A stretch of DNA of 64,000 nt from Gallaecimonas mangrovi (GTDB taxonomy: Bacteria; Pseudomonadota; Gammaproteobacteria; Enterobacterales; Gallaecimonadaceae), in assembly GCF_003367375.1 (NCBI RefSeq), contig NZ_CP031416.1:2363501-2427500 (forward strand), in the 5' to 3' direction. The stretch's first letter is position 1, and every line of letters begins with the position of its first letter. Below are positions 15,873 to 24,510 of the stretch, one piece after another. Under the pieces are notes generated by a model. That model made no database searches. It saw only the letters and a list, made by a program, of their open reading frames with translations, and had not been told where the DNA came from. The translations under genes were made by a program, and so were the position numbers.

Positions 15873-18290
15873 TTATTGCGCCAACCAGCGGCCGTTTTGG
15901 TAGCGGCTTATTTGCTGGGTTTGGTCTAACTGGTACAACAACAGCCAGCCGTTGTTTACCAGCGCAGCTACGTCTTGGTGGCGGGCAAGAATGTCGTCAA
16001 TGGCGTACTGCGGCGCTTGAATAAAGGCGCTTAAACGCACCGGCTGGTGGCGGTAGGCGTTGCCGTCATGCACCGATTGCTTTGAAAGGCCAATACGCAG
16101 ATCGCCGCCATTGCCCTCAAAAACGCCAATGTGGCCGCCCACGACATTGTGCAGCAGCTTATTGCCGCTGCCGTATTTCTCGGGGCTGGTAACTGACGCG
16201 TAATACTGCAGGTTGATCCAGTTCATCACCAGCAGCGGCGCTGTCATTATCTTTTCGAGCTGGCCAAATTGGGGATCAAGCTCAGGGTTGTATTCGTGCA
16301 AAAAGGCGCGGCCAGCAAAGTCCAGGCTGCGGGTCAGGCGGCGCGGGGCAATAAAGACCCCGGCATTATTGCAAAGCCCCCACTCGGGCCGCATTTGCGC
16401 CCAGTCAGTAGCGCGCTGATGAAAAAAGCGCTGCATTTTCGCCGCTGTCGGCGCCGGTTCGGCAAACTGGTCGGCGCGTTCGCCTCTTGCCTGTTGGCTG
16501 GCGGCAAACAGCCATTGCCGCCACGACGCTTCGGGGCCGTCAAACACCGTTAACTGGTCGGTGGTGGTGTTGTGCATGGCGGCATAAAACACCGTATCTT
16601 CCGGCACTGCTACCGCAAACTGGGCCATGGCCGAACGCACTTGCGGGTCATTTAACAGGCTCGCCAGCACCTTGACATTAACCTCGCCGGTTTGGCCGCC
16701 ACAGGCACCACAATCAAGGCTTGATGAGGTGTGGTTGTTGCAGGTTTGGCTGCCGTGCCCGGCCAGCAACACCACCTTAGCCAAGCGTTTATCGATACCC
16801 ATGGCTTTTAAGATACCGGCACAAAGCTCGGCTTTGTCGGCAACGCTTAGCGGGGTTTGGTCCCGTGACAGCTGCCACTGCTCGTTACCGCGCAGGTCGC
16901 GGTTAACCGGGTTTTCACTGCCCTGGCGCGCAATCACCCGTTTAAAAAGACTCACCAGTTTTAACAGGCCACCGGCTTCAACCATGCCAAGGGTCGATGA
17001 CGGTTTGGATAAGCTGTTTTGCCAGCCAAGCTGGGTTAGGCGTAAAAATCGCTGGGGTTGCTGCTGGGTGGCTTTGGCCAGAAGGCTGGGCGCCAGCAGC
17101 CCAGGCAGTTGCGGCCTCAATAGGCTGTTATCTTGGGTTTGGTAAGCAATGGGAATACCAAAAAAACCGGCAAAGCCCAAGGTTTCAATCTCGGCGCTTT
17201 GCGCTTCCAAGGCGCGGCGAAACACTTCTGAGCGCACGTCAATGCAGAACACCGCTTGCAGCGCGGGCCGCTCATGCTCAGCCACTGCAACCGCAGCTTT
17301 AACCTTATCCATCCAGGGCTGGTGCACACTTAGCTCGAAGGCCCGTTGCCACACCCAAAGCGGCGCTTGCTGCTGCTGCGCCTGGTGGTAGAGGGTTTCG
17401 ATGTTGTCTACCTGGCGCTCAACGGTTTGGTAAATCTGTGCGGCGGCCTTGGCATTGTTATCGGCCAGCCATTTCATTAGCACCGTATCCCAGGCCAGTA
17501 AAATGGCGGTAAGGCCTAGGGCATGGGGCACTTCAATGTGTTTATCAGCAAGGCCTGCTTGCCAGTCTAACCAGGATTGCCAGCCAGACCAGCCGGAAAG
17601 CTGATGCTGCGATGCCCGGATAAAGGCCCAAGCGCCTTGCGGGTTTTTCCAATGCGGTTGCCAGTTCTCGCCCACCACCTCAAAAAAGCCGTTGATATCG
17701 GTGGGTAAGGCGCGAAAGTACTGCAGTAAATCCACCCCCAACAGGGTTTTGATGCCCTTGTCTAGGCAGACCACTTCCCGCCAGCTTTGAAAAAGGTGCT
17801 CACCATTTTTGCCTTCGGCATCAAAGCGTTCGGGGTACTGGTGATAAAGGGCAATAAACTGGCTGACCTGTTGCACAATTTCTTGTGCCCAGCTGTGGCC
17901 TTGTTTGCTGGGCACTTGCTCGTCCATCAACATGGCCAAGGTATGCCAGCGCAGGTCATTGCGGGTATCCGCCCCATCAAGGGCGGCCAGCAGCTGCTGG
18001 GTAGTCAGTGGAGATTGCAGCTCGGCCATGGCGGCAGCCAAGTGCTGGGGCTGAATTTGCTTGCCCCAATGCGCCCGGTAATAGGCTTTGTCCATCAGCG
18101 GAGTTTCGCCAAGGATCACCGTTTGTTCGGCAAAGGTGCGCTCGATAGTTTGCTGGCGCTGCGGCCACCAGGGGTTGACGGCCACCGATTGGTCTAACGG
18201 CCAGGCCGGGGCAATAGAAGCCGCAACCGCTTTGGCGATATCAATACAGCCTGCTTGACGCTGGGACTGTTCGATAGGTGTTTCAATCAT
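15873..18290 (-). CDS. dabA: Inorganic carbon transporter subunit DabA (DUF2309/UPF0753)
   Basis: Cytoplasmic or membrane-attached subunit of the DAB inorganic-carbon pump, distantly related to beta-carbonic anhydrases. It is thought to hydrate CO2 to bicarbonate vectorially, driven through DabB. Of the 805 residues, the expected zinc-site set is present: Cys349 and Asp351 in FCIDVRSE, His512 in AGHGS, and Cys527 in LDCGACGG. The start codon overlaps the last base of dabB, so translation is coupled. No carboxysome or Rubisco genes are nearby, so the pump probably supplies bicarbonate for anaplerotic and biosynthetic carboxylation, as proposed for heterotrophs carrying DAB. Confidence 0.92.
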   Translation of the reverse strand: MIETPIEQSQRQAGCIDIAKAVAASIAPAWPLDQSVAVNPWWPQRQQTIERTFAEQTVILGETPLMDKAYYRAHWGKQIQPQHLAAAMAELQSPLTTQQLLAALDGADTRNDLRWHTLAMLMDEQVPSKQGHSWAQEIVQQVSQFIALYHQYPERFDAEGKNGEHLFQSWREVVCLDKGIKTLLGVDLLQYFRALPTDINGFFEVVGENWQPHWKNPQGAWAFIRASQHQLSGWSGWQSWLDWQAGLADKHIEVPHALGLTAILLAWDTVLMKWLADNNAKAAAQIYQTVERQVDNIETLYHQAQQQQAPLWVWQRAFELSVHQPWMDKVKAAVAVAEHERPALQAVFCIDVRSEVFRRALEAQSAEIETLGFAGFFGIPIAYQTQDNSLLRPQLPGLLAPSLLAKATQQQPQRFLRLTQLGWQNSLSKPSSTLGMVEAGGLLKLVSLFKRVIARQGSENPVNRDLRGNEQWQLSRDQTPLSVADKAELCAGILKAMGIDKRLAKVVLLAGHGSQTCNNHTSSSLDCGACGGQTGEVNVKVLASLLNDPQVRSAMAQFAVAVPEDTVFYAAMHNTTTDQLTVFDGPEASWRQWLFAASQQARGERADQFAEPAPTAAKMQRFFHQRATDWAQMRPEWGLCNNAGVFIAPRRLTRSLDFAGRAFLHEYNPELDPQFGQLEKIMTAPLLVMNWINLQYYASVTSPEKYGSGNKLLHNVVGGHIGVFEGNGGDLRIGLSKQSVHDGNAYRHQPVRLSAFIQAPQYAIDDILARHQDVAALVNNGWLLLYQLDQTQQISRYQNGRWLAQ

Positions 18291-19663
18291 TACTTCGCCT
18301 CGCTATTAACGTTCCATTGCGCGTTTTGCAGTGCAATAAGGGTTTTACTTGGCCAAAACTTCAAGGTTAAGCGGGTGGCCCATTCGTCGAGGTAGGCACC
18401 GGCGTTCAGCCAAATAAACAGCCGTTTTACCCAGGCCACATGGGGCCAATACTGCAGGGCCAGCGACAGCGCAAACAAAGCGAAAAAGAGCAGCGCCACA
18501 AAGCCATCAGCCCAGTGATTAAGGGGCGCATCCAGCCCCATTAATACCGCCAAATGGTGTTTGGCGGTGGTGTACAACGTCAGCAGAAACACCGCAAACA
18601 CAAGGGTAATGGCCATTGGCAAGCCGCCGACGCTACGGATAATGCTGGGCACCATTAAGGCGCTAAGGGCAAACCAAATCAGCATGGTGGCAGCAACACT
18701 GGTCATCATCGCAAATTGCCACTGGGCAACGGCAATCAGCGCGCCACTTAAGCCTAGTGCCAGCGCCCAATGCCAAACCTTGGGCTTAACGTCGCCAGCC
18801 AGTTTGGCAGCCAGATAATGGTTAACGGTGTTACCGCTATTAAGGAACGAATAGGACTTGTAAAAGGAGTGGGCAAAAAGGTGCAGCAGCGCCATTTCAT
18901 AAAGGCCAAGGGCAATTTCGACCAGCATCAACCCCATCTGCGAACTGGTAGACCACGCCAGTTTGACTTTGATACTCAGCCGCGTGGTAGTCACCAAACC
19001 GGCAACCACGGTGCTAATACCGGCCAGGATCACCACCAGCCAACTGGCCACACTACTGGCTGCCAGCACCGGCGCGAAAAACAGCAGTAAAATGCCGCCC
19101 AAGTTGACAATGCCGGCGTGCAGCAGTGCCGACACCGGCGTTGGGGCTTCAACTACTTGAATCAACCAGCCATGTAGCGGCAGCTGCGCACATTTAATTA
19201 ATGCCACCAACGCCAAAAGCACCGCCGCAACACTGACGCTGGTGCTGGGCCCGGCTTTGGTTACTAACTGCATCAACTCGCTGATATTGGCGGTATCAAA
19301 TTGGCCATAGAGCACAATAAAAGCCACGCCCAATAAGGCTTCACTTAACCGGGCCAACAAAAATTTCTTGTGGGCGGCAAGCAGGGCGCGAGGCCGGTCG
19401 GGATAAAACAGAATAAGACGATTCAAGCAAAGGCTGACACTCACCCAGGCCAGCCAAAACAGCAACAAATCGTTACTGACAATCACCAGTACCACAGTAC
19501 CAATGGTCATCAGCAAAGCACGAATAAAACGGCCACGGTCGGCTTCGCCAGCAAAGGCAACCAAGCTGTAACGGACGATGGCGATCCCCAAAATGGCGAT
19601 TAAGCCAAGCAACATCAGCTTTAACGGGGTAACCAGAAAAAATGAAGCCATTAGCTGTTCCAT
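18290..19663 (-). CDS. dabB: Inorganic carbon transporter membrane subunit DabB (NuoL-like)
   Basis: A 457-residue integral membrane protein of the proton-conducting membrane transporter family related to complex I subunit NuoL/ND5. About a dozen hydrophobic helices are seen, with the conserved QLPLHGWL and VEAPTPVSALLHAGIVN blocks near residue 165 and LAHSFYKSYSFLNSG near 265. In the family it supplies a cation gradient to DabA. First gene of the dabBA pair, divergent from a LysR gene. Confidence 0.9.
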   Translation of the reverse strand: MEQLMASFFLVTPLKLMLLGLIAILGIAIVRYSLVAFAGEADRGRFIRALLMTIGTVVLVIVSNDLLLFWLAWVSVSLCLNRLILFYPDRPRALLAAHKKFLLARLSEALLGVAFIVLYGQFDTANISELMQLVTKAGPSTSVSVAAVLLALVALIKCAQLPLHGWLIQVVEAPTPVSALLHAGIVNLGGILLLFFAPVLAASSVASWLVVILAGISTVVAGLVTTTRLSIKVKLAWSTSSQMGLMLVEIALGLYEMALLHLFAHSFYKSYSFLNSGNTVNHYLAAKLAGDVKPKVWHWALALGLSGALIAVAQWQFAMMTSVAATMLIWFALSALMVPSIIRSVGGLPMAITLVFAVFLLTLYTTAKHHLAVLMGLDAPLNHWADGFVALLFFALFALSLALQYWPHVAWVKRLFIWLNAGAYLDEWATRLTLKFWPSKTLIALQNAQWNVNSEAK

Positions 19664-19679
19664 AAACTTTTATGGCGCC

Positions 19680-19696
19680 ATTTTGCAGCGCAAAAT
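19680..19696. promoter_or_regulatory. Candidate LysR operator in the dabB-lysR intergenic region
   Basis: A perfect 7-3-7 palindrome, ATTTTGCAGCGCAAAAT, fits T-N11-A. It lies 17 bases upstream of the dabB start and 77 upstream of the lysR start. A second, weaker TTAT-N15-ATAA lies at 19697-19719. The position near dabB would suit repression or an activator's secondary site. Confidence 0.5.
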
Positions 19697-19772
19697 TTAT
19701 TAAGTAAAATATATGATAAGTTAGAAACCGTTCCATTTAAGAGAACTATAGTAAATTCAGGGGCAGTCCGGC

Positions 19773-20651
19773 ATGAGTCGCCTAAATTACCACCACCTCT
19801 ACTATTTTTGGCAGGTTGCCCGGCAAGGAAACCTAACCCAAACCGCCCAGAAGCTGCATATTTCCCAGTCGGCCTTGTCGTCGCAAATTAAGCAGCTGGA
19901 AGAGTCGCTCAATGTAAAACTCTTTACTCGCCAGGGCCGCAAACTGCAACTGACCGAAAGCGGCTACCACGCCCTTAATTACGCCAATGACATTTTCAAA
20001 AATGGTGAGGAGCTTGAGCAGCTCTTAACCAGTGGTAGCGCCCTGCCCAGCACGCCGCTGCGTATTGGCATTTTGTCGACAATTTCCCGTAACTTTATCG
20101 AGCAGTTTGTAAAGCCGCTGCTAAGTCAGGACGACTGCCGCTTTTCGCTGCAATCGATGAGCCAGACCGGCCTTTTAAATGCGATGAACGAATTGCAGTT
20201 GGATATGGCGCTCACCAACATTCCGGTGCGCGGCTCTAACATCAACAATTGGCAAAGCCGGGTATTGGCGCGCCAGCCGGTAGCCATTATTGGCCCCCCA
20301 GGCCTTGCCCTTACCGACGAACTGGGGGAAAGCTACCGCCACCGCAAATGGATAGTGCCTTATGGCGAAAACCCGCTTCGCGCCGCCTTTAATGCCTTTG
20401 CCGCCCAATATGAATTGGAGCCCGATATTGTTGCCGAGTCTGACGATATGGCGATGCTGCGTCTGTTGACCCGCGATATTGGCGCCCTTGCGGTTATGCC
20501 AGAGGTGGTGGTGCAGGACGAAATCGCCTCGGGGGAGCTAAAAAGCTATATGTCACTGCCCAATGTTTATGAGAATTTTTATGCTGTGACCACCAGCCGC
20601 CGTATTGTGCACCCCAAAGTCAGCACCTTAATCAGGCCGCTGGATGCCTAA
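19773..20651 (+). CDS. LysR-family regulator, NhaR-like, probable dabBA regulator
   Basis: A 292-residue LysR protein opening LNYHHLYYFWQVARQGNLTQ, the NhaR-like variant, with HISQSALSSQIKQLEESL in the DNA-binding helix. NhaR-like LysR genes are commonly found divergent from DAB operons, so control of dabBA by CO2 or bicarbonate supply is the likely role. NhaR itself answers to Na+, and that alternative cannot be excluded. The effector domain spans about residues 92-290. Confidence 0.85.
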   Translation: MSRLNYHHLYYFWQVARQGNLTQTAQKLHISQSALSSQIKQLEESLNVKLFTRQGRKLQLTESGYHALNYANDIFKNGEELEQLLTSGSALPSTPLRIGILSTISRNFIEQFVKPLLSQDDCRFSLQSMSQTGLLNAMNELQLDMALTNIPVRGSNINNWQSRVLARQPVAIIGPPGLALTDELGESYRHRKWIVPYGENPLRAAFNAFAAQYELEPDIVAESDDMAMLRLLTRDIGALAVMPEVVVQDEIASGELKSYMSLPNVYENFYAVTTSRRIVHPKVSTLIRPLDA

Positions 20652-20673
20652 ATAGCGCTTGATGCAGAGAGGA

Positions 20674-20697
20674 AAAAGGCACCTCAAGGTGCCTTTT
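20674..20697. terminator. Bidirectional terminator
   Basis: Arm AAAAGGCACCT with perfect complement across a two-base loop, between the convergent LysR and zinc-ribbon genes. Confidence 0.85.
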
Positions 20698-20699
20698 CT

Positions 20700-21002
20700 T
20701 TAACAAACAGGTTTTGTTGCCCGGCAACGGCTTGAGGCGATAAAAAGCCCTACTCCCAAGCCCGCCAGGGCTATGCCGATAATGTGCCCCGAGCCTTCGG
20801 CAAGCTCGCCGGTAACCCCCAGCATCATGGCACTGAACACGACCATTACCGCGACCACCATCAAGCCCAGTGGCAAGGCACCAGGTTTAAGCCGGGTGCC
20901 GCAGTGCGGGCAACAGAACTCGGCGTGCAGCGCCTTCATTTCGCGCTTGTCAAAAGGCACGTCTTTAAACCGGAACGGCGACTGGCAATGTGCACAAATC
21001 AT
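20700..21002 (-). CDS. Hypothetical zinc-ribbon membrane protein
   Basis: A 100-residue protein with two CxxC pairs (CAHC at residues 3-6, CPHC at about 31-34) forming an N-terminal zinc ribbon, followed by two hydrophobic segments (about 45-65 and 73-90). The pattern suggests a small inner-membrane protein with a cytoplasmic metal-binding head. No named family recognised. Monocistronic, with a terminator at its end. Confidence 0.65.
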   Translation of the reverse strand: MICAHCQSPFRFKDVPFDKREMKALHAEFCCPHCGTRLKPGALPLGLMVVAVMVVFSAMMLGVTGELAEGSGHIIGIALAGLGVGLFIASSRCRATKPVC

Positions 21003-21157
21003 CTTGGTATCCCTACCTTTTTATTATTGATAGATGCCGCTATGGCCGAAGTGTTTCACCTTAAATCGCAGCAAAAGCCAAAACACCTAGTCAAAGGTGC
21101 ACGAATTTAACAAACAGTGCAGCCCCCAATACGCCGTTTTTAAAGATCGGCCACAAA

Positions 21158-21181
21158 AAAAGCGCCGACATTGGCGCTTTT
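21158..21181 (-). terminator. Terminator after the VF530 gene
   Basis: Arm AAAAGCGCC with complement across a six-base loop, 15 bases beyond the stop codon. Confidence 0.75.
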
Positions 21182-21195
21182 CAAGATGGCCGCTT

Positions 21196-21414
21196 TCAAT
21201 GAAAGGTGTCGATGTAGAGCTTTTCTACCTCGGCGCGGGCCCAGGGGGTGCGGCGCAAAAATTTTAAGGACGATTTTAGCGAAGGGTCGCTTTTAAAGCA
21301 GTTGATGTTGACCCTAAGCGCCAATTGCTGCCAGCCATAATATTCCTCAAGGCGAGTAACAATTTGCGCTAAGGTCACCCCGTGTAAGGGGTTGTTGGGC
21401 TGATCAGGGCTCAT
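21196..21414 (-). CDS. VF530 family protein (DUF2132)
   Basis: A 72-residue small basic protein. The order [41 protein letters not shown] and EVEKLY (shortened here) is the signature of the VF530 family, whose Vibrio member has a DNA-binding-like fold. Physiological role unknown. It lies downstream of msrPQ behind a strong terminator, so it is likely its own unit. Confidence 0.85.
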   Translation of the reverse strand: MSPDQPNNPLHGVTLAQIVTRLEEYYGWQQLALRVNINCFKSDPSLKSSLKFLRRTPWARAEVEKLYIDTFH

Positions 21415-21455
21415 AGCGTGCTCGGTTATTAACGTTGGTCGCTATTGTAGCCGTG

Positions 21456-21481
21456 AAAAAAGCGCCTTAAGGCGCTTTTTT
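21456..21481. terminator. Perfect 26-bp palindromic terminator overlapping the msrQ stop
   Basis: Arm AAAAAAGCGCC pairs with its exact complement; the four-base loop TTAA contains the msrQ stop codon. The last codons of msrQ therefore form one arm of its own terminator. Confidence 0.85.
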
Positions 21482-22123
21482 ACGGTTAAGGCTAGGTTTG
21501 CGGCCTAAATTTGCCAAGCCCCGTTTTAACTTCTGGCGACGGCTATAAATCACCAGCAGCGACACCGCCCAATAAATAAGCGGATCGCCCCACAGCGTTT
21601 TTTGTGACCACGAATAATGTAACAGCGCTAAAAACAGGCACAAATACACCCAGTTATGTAACTGCTGCCAGGTTTTACCCATTTTGCGGCGCACTGCCAT
21701 CGGCGACGTTACCGACAACGCTAACAGCAACATCAAGGCACTAAAGCCCACCAAAATATAGGGGCGTTTGGCAATTTCACTGGAGAGCTGTGAAAAGTTA
21801 AGTTGCAGCTCGAACACCAAATAAGTTGTGAAGTGGCTCAGGCCATAGACAAAGGCATAAACCCCCACCATGCGCCGAAACCGCATTACGTCGCCACAAG
21901 GCAACCACTTAGCCAGCGGCGAGATGGCCAGGGTGGCAAACAGCAAGTTAACGGTGCCGATACCGGTGAAATTTAACAAGCCTTGCACCGGGTCGGCGGT
22001 GAGTTGGCCAATAACCGCCAGATAAAAGGTCCAGGCCAAATAGCCCAATAAGAAGAGGTGCAACAGCGTTTTAAGGCTAACCACCCAAGCTTTGGATAAA
22101 CGCAGCGGCTTTTTTAACAGCAC
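21467..22123 (-). CDS. msrQ: MsrQ, haem-binding membrane subunit of the MsrPQ system
   Basis: A 218-residue membrane protein of the ferric-reductase-like family with about six helices and conserved His residues, including YGLSHFTTYL and LHNWVYLCLFLALLHY. It passes electrons from the quinone pool or flavin reductase to periplasmic MsrP. It starts with GTG immediately after the msrP stop with no gap, so coupling is tight. The final residues (KKAP) are encoded by the terminator stem. Confidence 0.9.
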   Translation of the reverse strand: MLLKKPLRLSKAWVVSLKTLLHLFLLGYLAWTFYLAVIGQLTADPVQGLLNFTGIGTVNLLFATLAISPLAKWLPCGDVMRFRRMVGVYAFVYGLSHFTTYLVFELQLNFSQLSSEIAKRPYILVGFSALMLLLALSVTSPMAVRRKMGKTWQQLHNWVYLCLFLALLHYSWSQKTLWGDPLIYWAVSLLVIYSRRQKLKRGLANLGRKPSLNRKKAP

Positions 22124-23131
22124 TTAGAAGTTCCTTTTTAAGTCCATGCCCTTATAGAGCGGCGCCACTTCTTGGTAGCCATTAAACATTTCGGTGGGAA
22201 TAACCTTAGTGGAAAAAAGCCCACCGGCGCCGATACGTCGTTCACTTTTTTGGCTCCAACGCGGGTGGTCAACATGGGGATTAACGTTGGCATAAAAACC
22301 GTATTCGTCTGGCGCCAGTAAGTTCCAGGTATTGGCAGGCTGGCTGTCGGTAAGGCGAATACGAACAATGGACTTAATGCCCTTAAAGCCGTATTTCCAC
22401 GGCACCACCAAGCGAATGGGCGCGCCATTTTGTGGCGGCAGGGTTTTACCGTAAAGGCCAACACTCAAAAGCGTTAACGGGTGCATGGCTTCGTCCAGGC
22501 GCAGCCCTTCAACGTAAGGGTAATCAATGCCGCCGCCAACAAAACGCGAGCGCTGCCCCGGCATTTGTTTGGGATCATATACCGTTTCAAAAGCCACGTA
22601 CTTGGCGTTGGATAAGGGTTTGGCGGCTTTAATAAGCTCGCCTAGCTCAAAACCAATCCAGGGTATAACCATCGACCAGGCCTCAACACAGCGCATGCGA
22701 TAGATGCGCTCTTGCAGGGCAAAACGTTTGGTTAAGGCGTCATGGTCAAGGGTGAGAGGGTTTTCGACCAGCCCGTCGATTTTCAAGGTCCAGGGGTCGG
22801 TTTTAAAGCCCTGGGCGTTGGCGGCAGGGTCGGTTTTGTCGGTGCCGAACTCATAAAAATTGTTATAGCCGGTGACCTTGCCGTAGGGGGTTTTGGCATC
22901 TTTGGCTTGGTATTTAGCGGGGCTAGTGAAGGTAAGCGGCTCGGTGGCGACTTTGGGCGCTTTATCATCGTCAGAGCCAAAGAGACCAAAAGCCTGGGCG
23001 GGGCTGGCAATAGCGGCGCTAACCCCAACAAAGCCCAGCGATTTTAAGAACTGGCGGCGCTGGCGATACACCGCTTCATCGGTTACGTCGTTATCGGTCA
23101 ACTTTACCGAAGGGGTAAATTTTTTCGCCAT
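22124..23131 (-). CDS. msrP: MsrP, periplasmic methionine-sulfoxide reductase (molybdopterin)
   Basis: Reduces oxidised methionine in envelope proteins. A Tat signal with RRQFLKSLG at residues 26-34 exports it folded with its molybdenum cofactor. Cys148 in MRCVEAWSM is the molybdenum ligand of the sulfite-oxidase fold. [19 protein letters not shown] and the C-terminal GMDLKRNF are typical. 335 residues, normal length. Followed without gap by msrQ. Confidence 0.93.
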   Translation of the reverse strand: MAKKFTPSVKLTDNDVTDEAVYRQRRQFLKSLGFVGVSAAIASPAQAFGLFGSDDDKAPKVATEPLTFTSPAKYQAKDAKTPYGKVTGYNNFYEFGTDKTDPAANAQGFKTDPWTLKIDGLVENPLTLDHDALTKRFALQERIYRMRCVEAWSMVIPWIGFELGELIKAAKPLSNAKYVAFETVYDPKQMPGQRSRFVGGGIDYPYVEGLRLDEAMHPLTLLSVGLYGKTLPPQNGAPIRLVVPWKYGFKGIKSIVRIRLTDSQPANTWNLLAPDEYGFYANVNPHVDHPRWSQKSERRIGAGGLFSTKVIPTEMFNGYQEVAPLYKGMDLKRNF

Positions 23132-23287
23132 AAAAAATGCCTCGCATGAGAAGTTACCCAGAAGACCCGGCTAATGCGCAATAACTTTCAAGGCATTGCC
23201 AATGATTGATTGTTACCTGCTTAAAAAATAAGGCCAGTGCAAAGCCGAAAAGGGATGCCTAGTGGCGTTTAGGTCGGTACGGCATAG

Positions 23288-23761
23288 TTACAGCAGTAGA
23301 TCAGTTTCGATGGCAATAAAGCGGCTGGCGGCTTGTACCAAGCTATTGGCGGTTAGGGCCTCAACACCATAAACCTCCACTTCTTTGCCCCAATCCTTAC
23401 GCAGCTTATCGGCAAGCAAGGCAAAATCACCGTCGCCAGAAACCAGCACCACCACATCGGCCGCGGCGCCGTATTCCATGGCGTCAATAGTGATGCCCAC
23501 GTCCCAGTCGCCTTTGGCAGAGCCGTCGGCTCGTTGAATAAAGGGTTTGAGCTTGACCTCAAAACCGATGGCTCTGAGGATATTTTGAAACTCCCGCTGC
23601 TTGGTGTCGCCGCGGTCTATGGCGTAGGCAAAGGCATGGGTAACCTTACGGCCAGCGGTCGCTTTGGCCCAAAACCGGTTGTAATCGAAATTGCGGCCAA
23701 AGCCTTGGCGAGCGGTGTAATAGACGTTTTGCACATCAACCAGCAGCAATACATTTTGCAT
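23288..23761 (-). CDS. NYN/PIN-like nuclease domain protein (LabA/DUF88 family)
   Basis: A 157-residue single-domain protein with the NYN acidic residues in place: LLVDVQNVYY at the start, KGDWDVGITIDA at about residue 83, and VLVSGDGDFALLADKLR near 100. The family is a PIN-like fold thought to cleave RNA; the E. coli or cyanobacterial relatives do not fix a specific target. It lies 20 bp upstream of marC in reading order reversed (marC first), so the two may share a transcript. Confidence 0.8.
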   Translation of the reverse strand: MQNVLLLVDVQNVYYTARQGFGRNFDYNRFWAKATAGRKVTHAFAYAIDRGDTKQREFQNILRAIGFEVKLKPFIQRADGSAKGDWDVGITIDAMEYGAAADVVVLVSGDGDFALLADKLRKDWGKEVEVYGVEALTANSLVQAASRFIAIETDLLL

Positions 23762-23780
23762 CTATAACTGCCCTCGCCTT

Positions 23781-24395
23781 TTAGCCCAAGTGAATAACAA
23801 ACTTTGCCCCTTCAATCACCATTTGCGTACCGATAACCGCCAAAATAAGCCCCATTAGCCGGGTAATAATACTCAGCCCACTTTTACCAATAGCCGCCAA
23901 AATGCGCCCGCTAAAGACAAAGCAAACAAAGGTAATAAGGCACAACAGCGCAAACACACTAAGGGTAATGGCGATACCGCTAATACCACCCGCCGCCGAA
24001 TAGTTCATGGCCGTGGCAATGGTGCCAGGCCCTGCCAGCAAAGGGACTGCCAACGGCGAAATGGCAATGTCGGTGTCATCGTCGCCCTCTGCTGAATGCA
24101 GTTTAGAGCCGCCACCGTTGAGCATGTGATAGCCAATCACAAACACCAAAATGCCACCGGTAATGCGTAGCGCCGGCAAGGTAATGCCAAACAAATGAAA
24201 AATAGCCTTGCCGAGCAGTGAAAAGGCCATGATCACCACAAAAGTCAGCAGTAACGCCTTGGCCGCTATTTTCGATTGGCGAGCCTTGGGCTCATCCCCT
24301 GCCAGGGCGGCAAAAGCGGCAGTATTGGCGATGGGATTCATAATGGCAAAAAAACCCAAAAAGACGGTGACCACCTGGGTATAAAAATCGGCCAT
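23781..24395 (-). CDS. MarC family membrane protein (UPF0056)
   Basis: A 204-residue integral membrane protein with six likely helices. FLGFFAIMNPIANTAAF at the N terminus and PLAVPLLAGPGTIATAM after the central loop are the two half-repeats of the MarC family. Despite the historic name it has no proven drug-resistance role. The ATG at 24395 has GAGG ten bases upstream and is preferred to a start eight codons earlier. Confidence 0.88.
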   Translation of the reverse strand: MADFYTQVVTVFLGFFAIMNPIANTAAFAALAGDEPKARQSKIAAKALLLTFVVIMAFSLLGKAIFHLFGITLPALRITGGILVFVIGYHMLNGGGSKLHSAEGDDDTDIAISPLAVPLLAGPGTIATAMNYSAAGGISGIAITLSVFALLCLITFVCFVFSGRILAAIGKSGLSIITRLMGLILAVIGTQMVIEGAKFVIHLG

Positions 24396-24469
24396 GTCTG
24401 CCGCCTCAACTAAAAACACCCTGGCATAGTAGGTAAATACTTGTAGCGGCTCAACTTTATGCAGACATC

Positions 24470-24493
24470 AAAAAAGGGGCCGCAGCCCCTTTT
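24470..24493 (-). terminator. Terminator after the tartrate dehydratase gene
   Basis: Arm AAAAGGGGC with complement across loop CGCA, 17 bases beyond the stop codon. Confidence 0.8.
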
Positions 24494-24510
24494 AGTTCGG
24501 CAATTGCCCT

